A DNA stretch of 64,000 nucleotides from Cyanobacterium sp. HL-69 (GTDB taxonomy: Bacteria > Cyanobacteriota > Cyanobacteriia > Cyanobacteriales > Cyanobacteriaceae): contig CP024912.1 of the NCBI GenBank assembly GCA_002813895.1, positions 620,001 to 684,000 of the forward strand. The letters are read 5' to 3'. The position numbers and the translations under genes are program-made. Under the pieces are notes generated by a model that saw only the letters and a list, made by a program, of their open reading frames with translations, searched no databases and was not told the DNA's origin. Position 1 is the first letter of the stretch; each line of letters begins with the position of its first letter. Of this stretch, positions 1-10,536 are shown in pieces.

Positions 1-722
1 AATTTTTTATCTGTATCTTCATTATTTATTATTTTTACTAAATATTTAATTATTTCTTCTTGCTGATTTAATGTTTTGTTTAAATAAACATTTTTTTGTA
101 TTAAGTCATCATTTTCTCTTTTTAGTTGTCCAATAGATAACTTAACTTGTTCTATTTCCCATTGATTTTTAGTAAAATTTTCATTGATTTGTTTTTGTAA
201 AATACGATTATTACTCTCAATATTTGCTGTGTTTTTATCTTTTAATTGATTAAAACTATGTTTGATTTCATTAGTAAAATGTATATTGTTATAAAAAATA
301 GATTCTATTTTTGTATAGTTATTTTTGATAGACGTTAATAAATTTTTGTCTTGTTTTGTGAGAGTATCTAATGTATGAAATAAGTTTTTATTGACTTCTC
401 TTTGATCCTTAAAAATATATGATAAACACTTTAATAATAAGCTAGCAAAAGGTTTAAATATTAAACGAGGAAACTTATTAAATGAATTAGGTAAACGGTT
501 TCTTACTTTACTTCTTTCTAGGGCAAGTTTAGTAAAATGTTCAAATTCGTTGACTTGATGTTGAAATTCTTGTTCATTAATAGGTTCGATTTGAATTTGA
601 TTTAATTCAGTGCTTTTTATCTCTATATTATTAAATGTTGATGAAGTTACTTTTTGAGCATTGAGTTTAATTTTCTGGCTAATTTCATTAATGGTAATCT
701 TAGGGGTATGGGTTTCTAACAT
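1..722 (-). CDS. Coiled-coil protein of unknown function, 3' end outside the window
   Basis: An open frame starts at an ATG (complement of 720-722) and runs off the left edge, giving about 240 residues of the N-terminal part. It begins MLETHTPKITINEIS. Around residues 85-110 is a basic and hydrophobic stretch containing the segments RLIFKPFASLLLK and YIFKDQREVN. After that come about 120 residues rich in Asn, Lys, Glu and Gln with heptad-like hydrophobic spacing, likely a coiled coil. From memory, a similar layout precedes the catalytic domain in some bacterial surface-polysaccharide methyltransferases and glycosyltransferases, but no catalytic domain is visible, so the function is open. Codon use is very AT-rich. 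It diverges from tamB across a 241-nt spacer. Confidence 0.6.
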   Translation of the reverse strand, partial: MLETHTPKITINEISQKIKLNAQKVTSSTFNNIEIKSTELNQIQIEPINEQEFQHQVNEFEHFTKLALERSKVRNRLPNSFNKFPRLIFKPFASLLLKCLSYIFKDQREVNKNLFHTLDTLTKQDKNLLTSIKNNYTKIESIFYNNIHFTNEIKHSFNQLKDKNTANIESNNRILQKQINENFTKNQWEIEQVKLSIGQLKRENDDLIQKNVYLNKTLNQQEEIIKYLVKIINNEDTDKK

Positions 723-963
723 AAAATACTAAATAAAAATGAATAAGACAAATTAATTATACAAAAACTGTAGGATTACGAATAACAGGAAAAAATTAAT
801 CTATTATTTTTCCATCATGAGAATAAAGAAAGTGTGGGGTTAGATAAGCAAGAAAAGGCGAAGTTTTAAAAAATAACCATTATCAAGGAAAGAGAAAGTA
901 TGAAGAAAGATGAAAAAAATCGGAAGTTAAGGTAACTTATGATTAGCAACCCTAACGGTGTGA

Positions 964-3900
964 GTGAGGCAAATGACAAATCCACAATCCCCCCAACCCG
1001 AAGACAATTCTAATACTTTTTTCCATAAAGTCAAACGAGTAGTCACTTCCCCACGAACTATTATTATTGTAGTAGTAGGTGGAGGTGCGATCGCCTCGGG
1101 AGCCTATTTAGGTGCAAAATATATTATTACCGAAGTCATACCCACCACCATCGAAGAAGAATTAGAAAAAGCCCTTGAAAGAGAAGTAAATATCGGCGAA
1201 ATAAGCAGTTTTGGCTTCTCTCACCTCACCATCGATGATGTAACTCTTCCCCCCACCAGCGAAGATAACAGCTTTGTAGAAATCAAAAATATTAACGCCC
1301 GATTCAACCCCCTCCATATCCTTTTCCAAAGCCATCTCCCCCTCGATATTACCATCGAAGAAATTACCGCCCTTGGGCAACTAGACACCCTCATAACCGT
1401 TGATGAAGAAGAAGAAACCGAAATCCCCGAGAGTATCGACTTACCAGAATTACCCATCACTGCCGACATCAATCTCACCATCCAACAAGCCACCCTTGCC
1501 ATTACCCCAAACCAATTAACCCAAGCCGTTGACATAGAAAACAAAATCAACCTTAACCTTCTCTATGACAACGACACCAACCCCCTCAGTTACAACATCC
1601 AATCCCAAATCGATGATAGTAATATCAACATTACAGGGAAAACTATCCTCACCACCACCCAAAGCGATAATAGAATCGAGATAGATAACTTTGACTTAAC
1701 CCAAATTAATCCCATTCTCTCCACCCTTCCCCTCAACCTCACCCAAGGATTAGTAAATACCAACCTTGAAATTAATATCCCCTCCTTTGATAATTATCGT
1801 CAAACTCAAAGCAGGGGAAGTATAGCCATTACCGAGGTAGAAGGAGATTATATTTTCATAGGTGAAGATGAAAGTCAAATCATTATCCAACCCCTTCGTA
1901 GTGAAGCCTACATCACCGTTAACGGACAAATTATTAACCTTCAAGAAATTAACGCCAGTCTTGGCAACCTAGCAGGAAACCTCACGGGAAACATAGACTT
2001 AAACGAAGGTTATGACATCCAAGGAAATCTTAGCCCTATCAATGTTAACGATGCCCTTGCCTCCCTTGCCGTGATTTCCCCCGTTATTGTTAACGGTATT
2101 CTTCAAGGAGATTTAGCCGTCACAGGGGAAATTGATAACCCCCAAATTAACACTAATCTTGCCATTGAAAATACCATAGTTGATAAATTAGAATTGGGAC
2201 AAACTGTTGTTTCTTTAGATAGTAATTTAGATGAAATTCGTTTAAACAGACTACAGATAAACCCAATTTCAGGGGGAGAAGTTTTTATCTCAGGTTTAAT
2301 TAATACTAATTTGAAAGAAAAAATAGCTAATGAAGAAGAAATAACTATAAATGATTTGCCCCTACAAATAAATCTTAATGCCGACTTACCTACCCAAGAA
2401 TTAATTAACGTCTATAACCTCTTACCTCCTGATATTAGGGTTAATAGATTACAAGCCACGGGAAACGTTACAGGCAATATTGGTAATCCTACGGCTTCAG
2501 TTAACTTTAATATCCGTGATGATGGTAGCCAAGAATTAGGCAACATTGCTGGTAGAGGAGAATTAACCTATGGTAATAATCAAGTAAAGGTTAATAATAC
2601 CCAATTAATAGTCAATGATGGCACTATAGATATTGATGCCATAACGGATTTAGAGACAAACAATTGGAATGCAGACTTAGCCATTAATGCCATTACCCTT
2701 ACTCCTTTTGTGCGTCAATATTGCTTAACCATGGGTAACTGCCCAGAAAATATAAACACCGCCACCCTCATCAGCGCCAATGAAGGTAATATTCAGGCAA
2801 GGGGTAATTTTAACAATCTTGATTTAGATAACATAGACGCTATCAGCAACTTACAACTAACTTTAGATGGAGGCAGTGTAGAAGTAGATAGCCGTCTGGA
2901 AAACGGTGTTATCCTTGCCAATGCTGATGCCAAGGAAATTAATCTAAATAATTTGATCACCGATTTTGCGGTAGATACTAATATTGTTACCAGTAACTTA
3001 CAGCTAGAAAGTAGTATCCAAGAATTAATTACCTTCGGGCAACAAAACCTTACAACCCTAAATCTCAATCTAAGTAGTGAAGTATTGGTAAACGGAGGGT
3101 TAGTCAATTTATCAGGAAGTCTTAACCCCCAAAATACCGCTTTTCTTGCCACTGCTTCAGGAATTAACTTAAATAATCTCACCTCTCCCATTACCATCGA
3201 AACCAGTAGGGTAAATTTATCCCTCCTTACTGCCGAATTAATTAATAATCAAACTAACTTCACATCCATTGATAATGTCATCGCTTCTTTACCTAGTTTG
3301 ATAGTTAATGCCGATAATCGCCTTCGTGGAGGAGGAGGAATTGTTAACAGTCAGACAAATATTAGTAATGGCTTAGTAAGAGTTAATGCCAATGCCCAAA
3401 ATATTAACGCCCAACAATTAATTGCTGATTTTCCCCTCGATGTCAATCAAGTTAATAGTCAGATAAATATTAATGTATCCCTCCAAGAAGTTATCGCCAC
3501 GGCAATTAATTATCTTGATACTCAAACTCTTTCCCCTCTCAATAGTCTGGTATTAAATGCCAATAGTAACTTTAACCTTGCCCAAGGGGGAGGGGTTGCG
3601 GTGACGAATATTAGTAACAATCAATGGGGTATTAATTTAAATACTGAGGATATAAATATTGATAACTTTGCCCAGCAATTAGACTTAAATTTAGATAATC
3701 AACTACTGGCTAACTCTCCCCTTAATAGTCAAGTGAATTTGAGGGGTAGTCTTGCCCCGTTATTAACTAATAACCCCACTGCCATGGTGGAAGTTACCCA
3801 AGCCTTGGTTAATTTGGGTGACAATAACCTTAATGCTAGGGGAAGATTTGATGTTGTTAATTTATTCTCGAATATCGATATAAATAATCTGGCTTTGGAT

Positions 3901-6900
3901 ATAGAAACCCAAGCAGATTTGGAGACAATTCCTGCCAATGCTATTTTGGCGCAATTTCCTCAAGAAGAGGGCATTCGGTTATTACCTGATGAGGCAAATT
4001 TATCGGGGGTAGGTAATTTTGTAGGTAGGTTTACGGGAAATAATTTGTTAACAAATCCCCTCGGAGAGAATAACTTACGTTTGGTGGGAGATGTGGAGTT
4101 AGCTAATTTAATTTTCAATGATATTCGATTTGAGCCTTTATTGGCTGGTAGTTTAAATGTGAATGGTAGTGAGGGAATTATTCTTGATTTACGGGGTGAG
4201 GAGGATGTTATCTATGCAAGGTTGATACCTAATAATATTACCCCTGTTACTTCTGATAATTATATTGCGTTTATTCCTGATCAAGTGTTAATTTCTCAGG
4301 GGGGAGAAGCTGGTTTTTTGGTGCAAGGGGAAAGAAGAGGAGAAGAGTTTACAGCTACGGTTAATAATTTTGATTTGGCTAGTTTAAGGATTAGCCCTGT
4401 GGCAAATTTTGGTATAGTGGGTAATTTACAGGGTAGGGTAGAGCAACAAACGACGGTTAATCTGAGGGATTTTAGTAGTAGGGGAAATATTCGTTTAAGG
4501 GAGATTGGTATTGGTAATATTATCGCTAATGAAATTAGTGCAGATTTTGTTTTAAGAGATGATATGGCGCAGTTGCAGGATGCTTCTTTACGTTTTGGTG
4601 ATAGTGTCTATGCTTTGCAGGGTAGTTTTAATTTTGCAACTCAGGATATTGAGGGTAGGTTAAATGTGGATGGTGATGTAAGAGATATTTTCACGACTCT
4701 ACAGATTAGTGATGTGGAAACGTTAGCTTCTATTGTGCAACAGATTCAAACTCAGGATGTTTTTGCGTCAGCGGATAGTATTCCTTCTCAATCGGTGGGG
4801 GATGGTAACGATACCATTGGTAATCAGGTTAATTTGTTGGGGAGTATTGATAGGCAAATTCAGGAGATTGCTAGACAAATTCAGGAGGGCGGGATGCCCA
4901 CTAATTTGGATGTAATGGGGGCTTATCAAGGAGAAATTCTCATCGGTGGTAATTTGAGTAATCCCGTTGTCAATGTAGATTTTGAGGGGCGTAGTTGGCA
5001 ATGGTTGCCTCAACCTTCTTATCCTGATATTGTGGATGGTTTGGGTTTAATTATCCAACAAAGTCAACCAGTTATAATTCCTCAAGTAACTTTACAGGCA
5101 GAGTTTCGGGATAATAATTTGGAGATACAACCTTTTGTGTTGGGGATAAATGATAGTGAGGTGGCTTTTGCTGGTAATTTATCTTTGAGTCAGCAGGAAG
5201 GGGATTTTAGGGTTTCTAATTTATCCTTAGATACTTTCAGCGCCTTTATTCCTGATTCTGATTTTGGGGGAATTATGGATATTGAGGGAAGTTTGGCTGG
5301 TAATTTATTAAATCCTGTCATTGAGGGTAATGTTTTGGTGCGTGATAGTAGTTTTGATGGGGCAATTTTAGCCCAAGAAGTCAGGGGTGATTTTTTGTAT
5401 GAAAATTATTTGTTTAATTTTGTTTCTACGGCACCAGAGGAAATTCAGATAACTTCTACTTTACCTTATCATCCTTTATTTGCTACTCCTTTTCCTGCTA
5501 CTTTGAATGTCTCTCTTGCTAAGGAGGCTTTGGAGGTGTTGGGAATTCTAACTCAAGGGCAGTTAGCTTTGACGGGGGGAGATGCCAATGCGGAATTCGA
5601 TGTGGAAATTGCTTCTCTCAATCGTTTTATTGAAAATCCTGATTTGAATCAGGTGCAGGTTAGGGGTAAGGTTAATTTGGATAATGCCCAGTTGGAGTCT
5701 TCTAGTATTGAGGATTCTGTGATTGTGTCTGGGGAAGTAGATATTGATGGCAGGGCGATCGCCCTTAACCAAGTACAAGCTAAAATAAAGAATACTGAGA
5801 TTAATCTGGAAGGTAGTTTACCCCTAACCAATGCCCAACCTGACAACGAAAATCCCCTCATCATTTCTATCCCTAACCAAACCCTTGATTTAACAAACCT
5901 CTACCGAGGGAGAGTCAACGCCGAAATTCGCATCGATGGCACAGTTTTAAACCCCCTTGTCGGCGGATTTTTCCAACTAGCAAGGGGTAGAGTCAGCATA
6001 CCTAACCTCAACAATAACGGGCAACCTCTCACCCCCGAGGAAATCAACATCGCCAGTCAATGGCTAGGGGAAAATGGCCTCACCGCCGAAAGTGTTTTTC
6101 AACCACAAATCAACGACTTTGAAGTTAGTTTAAAAGATTTAGATATTTCCCAATTTGGGGTTTATCGCTTCTTATTTGACGGCGATTTAGTAGTTAACGG
6201 GAGGGGGATAAATCCCGATAATATCACCGCCCAAGGTCAATTAAACCTCCGTAGAGGACGCATTAATATAGGGGCTTCATCGGGGACTGGAATTTTAAGC
6301 AGTAGTATCAATGAACAAAATACCTTCTACCTCTCACGCACCAACGAAAACAGAGTTATTTTTCGACCTGATCAAAGTATATTAAATCCAGAAGTTGATA
6401 TATTAGTAGAAGGGGATGTCGTGGACTATTCCCGCCAGCTTAACGCCACCAGAAATAACGAAATTTTAGATCCCATTGTCCGAGGAGGTAGGGGAGAAGC
6501 TGTTAGGGTAGAATTAGCCATCACAGGAAATTTGCAATCTCTCACCCCTCTAATCACGGGGCAAACTGCTAACAACTCTTGCGATACCTCTTCTTCCGAT
6601 ACCGTCATAGTCGACAAACAACAAGGGGGCTGGACTCAAGAAAAACTGGACTCAGTAGCCAGATGTACTACCATAGCAGGTAGATTTAATCCCGACAATT
6701 CCAATCTCGAAATCCTCAATTCTCCCCTAGTCAGATTAACAAGTATTCCGGGGCGTGGTCAAGGAGAATTAGTTAACTTAATCGTTGGGGGACAGTTTTT
6801 GGGCTTACTCAATCAATTAGAAGGTGCTGGGGAAATTGATTTAATTGAGAGCGGATTATTACAATTTATTGTTGTACCCTTGCTTGGAGATGTCACTTTT

Positions 6901-7068
6901 GGTATCAATGAAAGGGTTAGTAGTTGGGGAAGTCCTTTGGGGATGAGTGATTTAAGGGTTTTTCCTCTTGTTGAAGGGGTTTATCCTCTCGAAAATCGTT
7001 CTAATATTTCTGTATCCTACGACTATATCTTTAACGAATTTAGGGTACGGTATCAAAAAAGATTTTAA
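964..7068 (+). CDS. tamB: Translocation and assembly module protein TamB (DUF490 family)
   Basis: A 2034-residue protein with an N-terminal membrane anchor (about residues 32-50, rich in Ile, Val and Gly) followed by a very long, Asn-rich, repetitive beta-strand region and a C-terminal TamB domain (about 1650-2034) ending VRYQKRF. TamB-family proteins are AsmA-like and span the periplasm, where they are linked to outer-membrane protein assembly and lipid transport. The annotated start is GTG 964; an in-frame ATG at 973 is also possible, and neither has a well-spaced ribosome-binding site. Base composition changes inside the gene: the middle (about 4000-5750) is G/T-rich on the coding strand, while the flanks are C/A-rich, with a sharp change at a HIP1 site near 5756. 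No Omp85 partner gene lies nearby. glpK follows after 33 nt. Confidence 0.87.
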   Translation: MRQMTNPQSPQPEDNSNTFFHKVKRVVTSPRTIIIVVVGGGAIASGAYLGAKYIITEVIPTTIEEELEKALEREVNIGEISSFGFSHLTIDDVTLPPTSEDNSFVEIKNINARFNPLHILFQSHLPLDITIEEITALGQLDTLITVDEEEETEIPESIDLPELPITADINLTIQQATLAITPNQLTQAVDIENKINLNLLYDNDTNPLSYNIQSQIDDSNINITGKTILTTTQSDNRIEIDNFDLTQINPILSTLPLNLTQGLVNTNLEINIPSFDNYRQTQSRGSIAITEVEGDYIFIGEDESQIIIQPLRSEAYITVNGQIINLQEINASLGNLAGNLTGNIDLNEGYDIQGNLSPINVNDALASLAVISPVIVNGILQGDLAVTGEIDNPQINTNLAIENTIVDKLELGQTVVSLDSNLDEIRLNRLQINPISGGEVFISGLINTNLKEKIANEEEITINDLPLQINLNADLPTQELINVYNLLPPDIRVNRLQATGNVTGNIGNPTASVNFNIRDDGSQELGNIAGRGELTYGNNQVKVNNTQLIVNDGTIDIDAITDLETNNWNADLAINAITLTPFVRQYCLTMGNCPENINTATLISANEGNIQARGNFNNLDLDNIDAISNLQLTLDGGSVEVDSRLENGVILANADAKEINLNNLITDFAVDTNIVTSNLQLESSIQELITFGQQNLTTLNLNLSSEVLVNGGLVNLSGSLNPQNTAFLATASGINLNNLTSPITIETSRVNLSLLTAELINNQTNFTSIDNVIASLPSLIVNADNRLRGGGGIVNSQTNISNGLVRVNANAQNINAQQLIADFPLDVNQVNSQININVSLQEVIATAINYLDTQTLSPLNSLVLNANSNFNLAQGGGVAVTNISNNQWGINLNTEDINIDNFAQQLDLNLDNQLLANSPLNSQVNLRGSLAPLLTNNPTAMVEVTQALVNLGDNNLNARGRFDVVNLFSNIDINNLALDIETQADLETIPANAILAQFPQEEGIRLLPDEANLSGVGNFVGRFTGNNLLTNPLGENNLRLVGDVELANLIFNDIRFEPLLAGSLNVNGSEGIILDLRGEEDVIYARLIPNNITPVTSDNYIAFIPDQVLISQGGEAGFLVQGERRGEEFTATVNNFDLASLRISPVANFGIVGNLQGRVEQQTTVNLRDFSSRGNIRLREIGIGNIIANEISADFVLRDDMAQLQDASLRFGDSVYALQGSFNFATQDIEGRLNVDGDVRDIFTTLQISDVETLASIVQQIQTQDVFASADSIPSQSVGDGNDTIGNQVNLLGSIDRQIQEIARQIQEGGMPTNLDVMGAYQGEILIGGNLSNPVVNVDFEGRSWQWLPQPSYPDIVDGLGLIIQQSQPVIIPQVTLQAEFRDNNLEIQPFVLGINDSEVAFAGNLSLSQQEGDFRVSNLSLDTFSAFIPDSDFGGIMDIEGSLAGNLLNPVIEGNVLVRDSSFDGAILAQEVRGDFLYENYLFNFVSTAPEEIQITSTLPYHPLFATPFPATLNVSLAKEALEVLGILTQGQLALTGGDANAEFDVEIASLNRFIENPDLNQVQVRGKVNLDNAQLESSSIEDSVIVSGEVDIDGRAIALNQVQAKIKNTEINLEGSLPLTNAQPDNENPLIISIPNQTLDLTNLYRGRVNAEIRIDGTVLNPLVGGFFQLARGRVSIPNLNNNGQPLTPEEINIASQWLGENGLTAESVFQPQINDFEVSLKDLDISQFGVYRFLFDGDLVVNGRGINPDNITAQGQLNLRRGRINIGASSGTGILSSSINEQNTFYLSRTNENRVIFRPDQSILNPEVDILVEGDVVDYSRQLNATRNNEILDPIVRGGRGEAVRVELAITGNLQSLTPLITGQTANNSCDTSSSDTVIVDKQQGGWTQEKLDSVARCTTIAGRFNPDNSNLEILNSPLVRLTSIPGRGQGELVNLIVGGQFLGLLNQLEGAGEIDLIESGLLQFIVVPLLGDVTFGINERVSSWGSPLGMSDLRVFPLVEGVYPLENRSNISVSYDYIFNEFRVRYQKRF

Positions 7069-7101
7069 CCAAAAAATTTTTAGTAACTATAAAATACATT
7101 C

Positions 7102-8589
7102 ATGAATAAATACATTTTAGCCATAGATCAAGGAACAACAAGCACAAGGGCAATTCTTTTTCAAAAAAACGGTCATGTTTTGGCCACCGCCCAAGAAGAA
7201 TTTACTCAATATTATCCTAACCCAGGGGAGGTAGAACATGATCCTCAAGAAATTTGGCAATCAGTTTTATCAGTGGTAGAAGGAGTATGTAATAAAGCCA
7301 ATATAGAAAAAAAACAAATAGAAGCTATTGGGGTTACCAATCAACGGGAGACTACAGTAGTTTGGAATAAAGAAACAGGAAAACCCATTTATAATGCCAT
7401 TGTCTGGCAAGATAGACGCACCTCCGCCACCATCGATGATTTGAAGGGAAGGGAGTTGCAAAAAGAGGTAAAAAGTAGATCTGGACTTTTGCTCGATGCT
7501 TACTTTTCTGGTAGTAAAGTAGAGTGGATTTTGGACAATGTCAAAGGGGCAAGAAAACTTGCTCATGCAGGAAAACTCGCTTTTGGTACCATTGATAGTT
7601 GGTTAATTTGGAATTTGACTGGGGGAAAAACCCATATTACTGATGTGGGTAATGCTTCTCGCACTCTTTTACTCAATGTTAACAAGGTACAATGGGATGT
7701 GCTTTTGTGTGAATTGTTTGATGTACCCATGAATATGCTTCCAGAGTTGTGCGACTCTAGTGGTATTGTGGCATATACTGATCCTAGCATTTTTGGGGAA
7801 GAAATTGCGATCGCAGGTATCGCAGGAGATCAACAGGCGGCTACTTTCGGACATACGGGCTTTCATCCTGGTATCGCCAAAAATACCTATGGCACGGGAT
7901 GCTTTTTGATTTCTCCCACAGGAAAAGAGTTAGTTCCCTCAGAAAAAAGTCTTTTATCCACCATCTGTTGGAGCCTCAATGGGGAGATTACCTATGGTTT
8001 GGAGGGGAGTATATTGGCGGCAGGATCGGCTATTACGTGGCTTAGAGATGGCTTAGGTTTAATCAAGTCAGCCTCAGAAATTACCGAGTTGGCGGAATCT
8101 GTACCCGATACGGGGGATGTGTTTTTTGTTCCTGCTTTAGCGGGGTTAGGCTCTCCCTATTGGGATCAATATGCCAGAGGTACTATTGTAGGTATTAGCC
8201 GTGCTACTACGAAAGCTCACATCGCAAGGGCTACTTTAGAGGGCATCGCTTTTCAGGTGTATGATGTGGTACGCAGTTTGGAAACAGAATCAAATATCCC
8301 CCTCGAACTGTTGAAGGTTGATGGGGGGGCAGCCCGTAGTGATTTCCTGTTACAATTCCAAGCAGATTTGTTAGGGGTACCTGTGGAGCGCCCTGCGGGG
8401 GTTGAGCTTACAGCTAGGGGTGTAGCCTATTTTGCTGGGTTAGCAACGGGTTATTGGAAGGATTTACAAGAAATTCAACAGTTGGAAACCACTACCACTA
8501 CTTTTAAGCCAAAAATATCCCAATCCCAAAGGGATGCCCTAACCAGTCGTTGGGCTGATGCTGTGGTGCGATCGCACGGTTGGGCTTAA
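7102..8589 (+). CDS. glpK: Glycerol kinase
   Basis: Phosphorylates glycerol to sn-glycerol 3-phosphate with ATP in the cytoplasm. The 495-residue length is normal. The FGGY-kinase N-terminal phosphate loop is present (DQGTTSTRAILF, residues 9-20), as are the substrate-region motif QWQ-like NQRETTVVW near residue 80, the GTGCF segment and the C-terminal adenosine-binding segment DGGAARSDFLLQF. It starts at ATG 7102, 33 nt after tamB, and may be co-transcribed with it. No glpF or glpD is adjacent. It converges with lpxC; a short perfect inverted repeat (AGGTAAT-CA-ATTACCT, 8595-8610) lies at the junction and overlaps the lpxC stop codon. Confidence 0.95.
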   Translation: MNKYILAIDQGTTSTRAILFQKNGHVLATAQEEFTQYYPNPGEVEHDPQEIWQSVLSVVEGVCNKANIEKKQIEAIGVTNQRETTVVWNKETGKPIYNAIVWQDRRTSATIDDLKGRELQKEVKSRSGLLLDAYFSGSKVEWILDNVKGARKLAHAGKLAFGTIDSWLIWNLTGGKTHITDVGNASRTLLLNVNKVQWDVLLCELFDVPMNMLPELCDSSGIVAYTDPSIFGEEIAIAGIAGDQQAATFGHTGFHPGIAKNTYGTGCFLISPTGKELVPSEKSLLSTICWSLNGEITYGLEGSILAAGSAITWLRDGLGLIKSASEITELAESVPDTGDVFFVPALAGLGSPYWDQYARGTIVGISRATTKAHIARATLEGIAFQVYDVVRSLETESNIPLELLKVDGGAARSDFLLQFQADLLGVPVERPAGVELTARGVAYFAGLATGYWKDLQEIQQLETTTTTFKPKISQSQRDALTSRWADAVVRSHGWA

Positions 8590-8604
8590 TTTTTAGGTAA
8601 TCAA

Positions 8605-9408
8605 TTACCTGTTATGGGCTTGAATTTGTCGGGCTAGTTGGGTGTGTAGTTGATGACTTGCTTTGTAGGCGAGATAATGGGCGGTAGGAATAGTGCCTAA
8701 TAAACTCAAGTCACCCACTAAATCAAGGATTTTATGGCGCACTGGCTCATTATCAAACCGTAGGGGAGGGTTTACCCAGCCATCATGGCTACATACCAGG
8801 GCGTTACTGAGGTTACCCCCTTTGATTAATCCTTGACTTTGTAAGTATTCAATTTGTTCGGCAAATCCAAAAGTACGGGCAGGGGCGATCGCACTGGGGA
8901 AAGTTTCTCGCTCAGGATACCATGTAAACCATTGATTTTGAATAGCTTTGTAAGGAAAATCAACACCATAGGTAAACACCATTTTATCCGAAGGTAAGGC
9001 CGCCACAAAAGCATCTTTATGGCGTATCCAAATAGGCTCTTTAATAGTGTATTTACTCTCACTAAAATTGTAATTAGGTTGGTAAAGGCGATCACACCAT
9101 AACTGCCCAGAGCCGTCCATCAGAGGTACTTCCGCCCCATCAATCTCCATACGCACATCATCAATACCACAGGCACACAAACTTGATAGCAAATGCTCCA
9201 CCGTGCGCACCTTAGCCTCTCCCACCGCCAACTCCGTCGATAACAAAGTACTATCCACAGAATCGATAGTTGCAGGAATAGAAGGACTATCAGGCAAATC
9301 TACCCGCACAAAATATCTTCCTTTTCCCTTCTCCTCGGGAAACAGTTTCACCGTACTAACTTTACCTGAATGAAGTCCTACCCCTGTCAACTGAAAAGAT
9401 TTAAACAT
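8605..9408 (-). CDS. lpxC: UDP-3-O-acyl-N-acetylglucosamine deacetylase LpxC
   Basis: Catalyses the first committed step of lipid A synthesis, a Zn-dependent deacetylation in the cytoplasm. Zinc-ligand motifs are visible: VEHLLSSL with His72, and [10 protein letters not shown] with His225 and Asp229. The N-terminal GVGLHSG is typical. At 267 residues it is slightly shorter than proteobacterial LpxC (about 300), as is common in cyanobacteria. The usual neighbours fabZ and lpxA are not in this window. The upstream region (9409-9519) carries 7-bp-period repeats and then tRNA-Thr on the same strand. Confidence 0.93.
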   Translation of the reverse strand: MFKSFQLTGVGLHSGKVSTVKLFPEEKGKGRYFVRVDLPDSPSIPATIDSVDSTLLSTELAVGEAKVRTVEHLLSSLCACGIDDVRMEIDGAEVPLMDGSGQLWCDRLYQPNYNFSESKYTIKEPIWIRHKDAFVAALPSDKMVFTYGVDFPYKAIQNQWFTWYPERETFPSAIAPARTFGFAEQIEYLQSQGLIKGGNLSNALVCSHDGWVNPPLRFDNEPVRHKILDLVGDLSLLGTIPTAHYLAYKASHQLHTQLARQIQAHNR

Positions 9409-9473
9409 AAAAAATAATTGAGAATTGATAATGGATCATTGAATTTTATTGTTTTACCATTGCCTATTCCCCG

Positions 9474-9516
9474 ACAACGTTAATTGTCCATTGTACATTG
9501 TCCATTGTCAATTATT
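9474..9516. repeat. Degenerate heptad repeat (STRR-like) upstream of lpxC
   Basis: Successive near-copies of ATTGTCC (attgtcc, attgtac, attgtcc, attgtca) at 7-bp spacing, preceded by a TTGCCTATTCCCC-type segment. The period matches the heptanucleotide STRR family described in cyanobacteria. Confidence 0.65.
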
Positions 9517-9519
9517 CCA

Positions 9520-9592
9520 AGCTACCTATGGGACTCGAACCCACAACCTAATCATTACGAATGATTCGCTCTACCAATTGAGCCAAGGTAGC
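9520..9592 (-). tRNA. tRNA-Thr (anticodon CGT)
   Basis: On the minus strand the 7-bp acceptor stem GCTACCT (from 9592) pairs with AGGTAGC (to 9521). The anticodon stem AATCA/TGATT encloses loop TTCGTAA, giving anticodon CGT, and the T arm contains GGTTCGAGTCC. The discriminator base is T and no CCA is encoded. The gene is 73 nt. Confidence 0.95.
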
Positions 9593-10002
9593 ACACAAAT
9601 TTACCGATAACAATTATAACAAAACTCCCATAATAAGTCACTACTTGATTCCCAAAATATATTGCTGTGGTACAAAAATTTTAGCTCAAAGGCAATAGGT
9701 AATAAAAAAATGTACTTTGTAACTGTAAAAACGCTATGAGCAAGACAAAATGAATAAAAAAATAGATAGCTAACTTCTAGGAACAATAATGTAGCTTACA
9801 ATTAATTAACTATATCCCTCTTTTGTCCCCAAAACAGGAATAATTAATTACTTGAGCTTGATATTCTGAATCAGAAAAAAGCCTGAAAACACTATTTGAA
9901 AATTAATTATCAATTATCAATTATCAATTATTAACACCTGCCCTGTTTTTGAAAGAAAATGTTAGATTTTGGATAGAGGAAATTAAGTACAGTAATTATT
10001 CG
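9593..10002. other. Intergenic region between tRNA-Thr and the TIGR02652 gene
   Basis: About 410 nt of AT-rich sequence. I see no convincing gene. A 61-codon minus-strand frame (9601-9786) has no family resemblance or ribosome-binding site. The stretch just before the next gene holds the CAATTAT heptad repeat. Confidence 0.6.
9903..9932. repeat. Heptad repeat, ATTATCA units
   Basis: Three perfect tandem ATTATCA units (9906-9926) followed by a variant unit. This is the most regular of the 7-bp-period arrays in the window. Confidence 0.75.
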
Positions 10003-10506
10003 ATGAACCTAAGTTTACAATATCCTGTTTTTGGCCCCCATATTCAATGCCCCCATTGTCGTCAACAGATAGAAGCCTTAACTCTAACTGATAGTTATTT
10101 ATGCTCCCGTCATGGCGCTTTTGAGGCCAATCCTGAAACAAAAGTATTAGTACATTTACAATCAGGGCGCCATTGGCGATTGTGGGAGGAAAAGTGGTAT
10201 CGGCAACATACCCATCCTGATGGCATTCGTTTTGAGATTCATGAAGCCCTTGACAGATTATATACAGAGGGTTATCGGGCTACTAAAGTAATTATTGCTC
10301 AACGGTATTATCGCTTAATTAGCTCTTATCTGGAGAAGGGTAATAATTGGATAGGAGATGGCACAAAGATTTATAAACTTTATGGTTTACCTGTAGAATT
10401 TAGTCCCGATGATGATGATTCCGAGCGCTGGGAAATTATTAATTTTAGCCTTGAAAAAGAAAAGGGAAGCCCCTCCCGTTATCCTTATTTTCGCCTTTTT
10501 GAATAA
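10003..10506 (+). CDS. TIGR02652 family cyanobacterial protein
   Basis: The start is placed at ATG 10003 (MNLSLQYPVFGPHIQCPHC), because family members begin this way; an upstream in-frame start at 9949 would add 18 poorly conserved residues. The 167-residue product has a likely zinc-binding pattern (CPHC near residue 14, then YLCSRHG) and the highly conserved block LVHLQSGRHWRLW, followed by HTHPDGIRFEIHEALDRLY. The family occurs across cyanobacteria and has no established function that I know of. It is flanked by heptad repeats on both sides and appears to be transcribed alone. Confidence 0.85.
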   Translation: MNLSLQYPVFGPHIQCPHCRQQIEALTLTDSYLCSRHGAFEANPETKVLVHLQSGRHWRLWEEKWYRQHTHPDGIRFEIHEALDRLYTEGYRATKVIIAQRYYRLISSYLEKGNNWIGDGTKIYKLYGLPVEFSPDDDDSERWEIINFSLEKEKGSPSRYPYFRLFE

Positions 10507-10536
10507 TAAAATCATTGAGAAATTTGGTTTTTTTAC

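Noticed and set aside
1221-5864. Several frames antisense to tamB
   Set aside because: All mirror the coding frame of tamB and have unnatural composition.
9601-9786. 61-codon minus-strand gene
   Set aside because: No ribosome-binding site, no family resemblance and AT-rich intergenic composition.
9903-9932. Short CRISPR-like array
   Set aside because: Units are 7 bp with no spacers and no cas genes nearby; this is a tandem heptad repeat.
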